This document shows, in pieces, positions 14,460 through 14,745 of a stretch of DNA of 14,745 nt (position 1 is the stretch's first letter; the number at the start of each line of letters is the position of its first letter). The stretch is from an uncultured Rhodospirillales bacterium. Lineage in GTDB: Bacteria > Pseudomonadota > Alphaproteobacteria > Acetobacterales > Acetobacteraceae. The notes under the pieces were generated by a model that was given only the letters and a program-made list of their open reading frames with translations, did no database searches and was not told the origin of the DNA. Where the stretch lies: assembly GCA_903928045.1 (NCBI GenBank), contig CAIYPH010000370.1, positions 1 through 14,745 of the forward strand. Direction: 5' to 3'. A program made the translations under genes and the position numbers.

Positions 14460-14744
14460 CTAGATGATCAGCTGCGGTTTGCCCGCGTCAAGTTCCAAGG
14501 CGTCGCGAAGAATCGCGTTGATGCGTGACTGCCACCCCGGGCCACTGGCACGCAGCACGGCCAGCACGTCCGGATCGAGCCTGACATTGATCTGTTCCTT
14601 GGTCGTCACAGCCTTTGGGCGCCCGCGGCCGCGACGCACGAACGTGTCGCCCTTGAATCCCGGATTTCCCGGATGAGTGCGGATTTCCTTGTACAGGAGG
14701 GCCGAATTTGGTATGAATATCAGCGTATTGTCGTCAACGAAGGC
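14460..14744 (-). CDS. Partial BrnA/DUF4415-like antitoxin
   Basis: The minus strand is open from the right edge to TAG at 14462-14460, 94 codons, with no ATG or GTG inside, so the 5' end lies beyond the window. The C-terminal part shows RRGRGRPKAVTTKEQINVRL, then DPDVLAVLRASGPGWQSRIN and AILRDALEL, the ribbon-helix-helix pattern of BrnA/DUF4415 antitoxins (basic GRPK, K-x-x-[VI]-x-[VLI]-R-L-D-x-[DE]-V, G-x-GWQ-x-R-I-N-x-x-L). These neutralise BrnT-type ribonucleases and repress their own operon; a brnT-like toxin normally lies immediately upstream, which would be just outside the window. The upstream ~35 residues (AFVDDNTLIFIPNSALLYKE...) do not match the usual BrnA N-terminus, so a variant or fusion is possible. 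Confidence 0.8.
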   Translation of the reverse strand, partial: AFVDDNTLIFIPNSALLYKEIRTHPGNPGFKGDTFVRRGRGRPKAVTTKEQINVRLDPDVLAVLRASGPGWQSRINAILRDALELDAGKPQLII

Positions 14745-14745
14745 G

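Noticed and set aside
14695..14745. Plus-strand AGGAGG followed by ATG 14713, possible gene start running off the window
   Set aside because: The 12-nt spacing is too long for a good ribosome binding site, only 11 codons are visible, and it is antisense to the BrnA-like frame.

Overview
The window is a GC-rich stretch (by eye roughly two thirds G+C, with a strong G/C bias at third codon positions) that reads as the packaging, head, lysis and early-tail block of a lambda-type siphovirus prophage in a proteobacterium. The GH108 endolysin paired with a holin of the gene-transfer-agent 3TM type, together with the codon usage, suggests an alphaproteobacterial host, perhaps Rhodospirillales-like. 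That host assignment is inference, since no host marker gene is present.

Layout. Positions 1-182 hold the 5' part of a small minus-strand gene resembling DUF3489 proteins. A 172-bp divergent spacer with a perfect inverted repeat follows. From 355 to 12669 there is one tightly packed plus-strand operon: small terminase, lambda gpA-type large terminase, gpW-type joining protein, a small unknown, lambda gpB-type portal, an unusual beta-rich virion protein, a fused prohead protease-major capsid protein, a DUF2190 decoration protein, endolysin, holin, a gpFII-type connector, a gpU-type tail terminator, the tail tube protein, and a tail assembly chaperone pair. Five junctions are 4-bp ATGA/GTGA overlaps, indicating translational coupling.

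Two recoding or expression devices are visible. The tail chaperone gene carries a canonical -1 slippery heptamer (G_GGA_AAC, 12361-12367) that joins a 196-codon ORF to a downstream ORF lacking a good start, giving a lambda G/GT-like 279-residue fusion. The protease-capsid fusion has an internal Shine-Dalgarno and ATG (6706) that could make protease-free capsid subunits. Neither was given to me as an annotation; both come from reading the bases.

Right of the chaperone the lambda gene order breaks. Where the tape measure gene should begin, there is an AT-richer spacer and then a stand-alone Fic AMP-transferase-type gene with its own ribosome binding site. Convergent to it are a minus-strand Xre/HigA-like antitoxin and a BrnA/DUF4415-like antitoxin running off the window. 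No tape measure, tail tip, integrase or repressor is visible. The prophage is therefore either interrupted by a toxin-antitoxin island or is a remnant truncated at this point; the window cannot distinguish these from a tail module placed beyond its edge.
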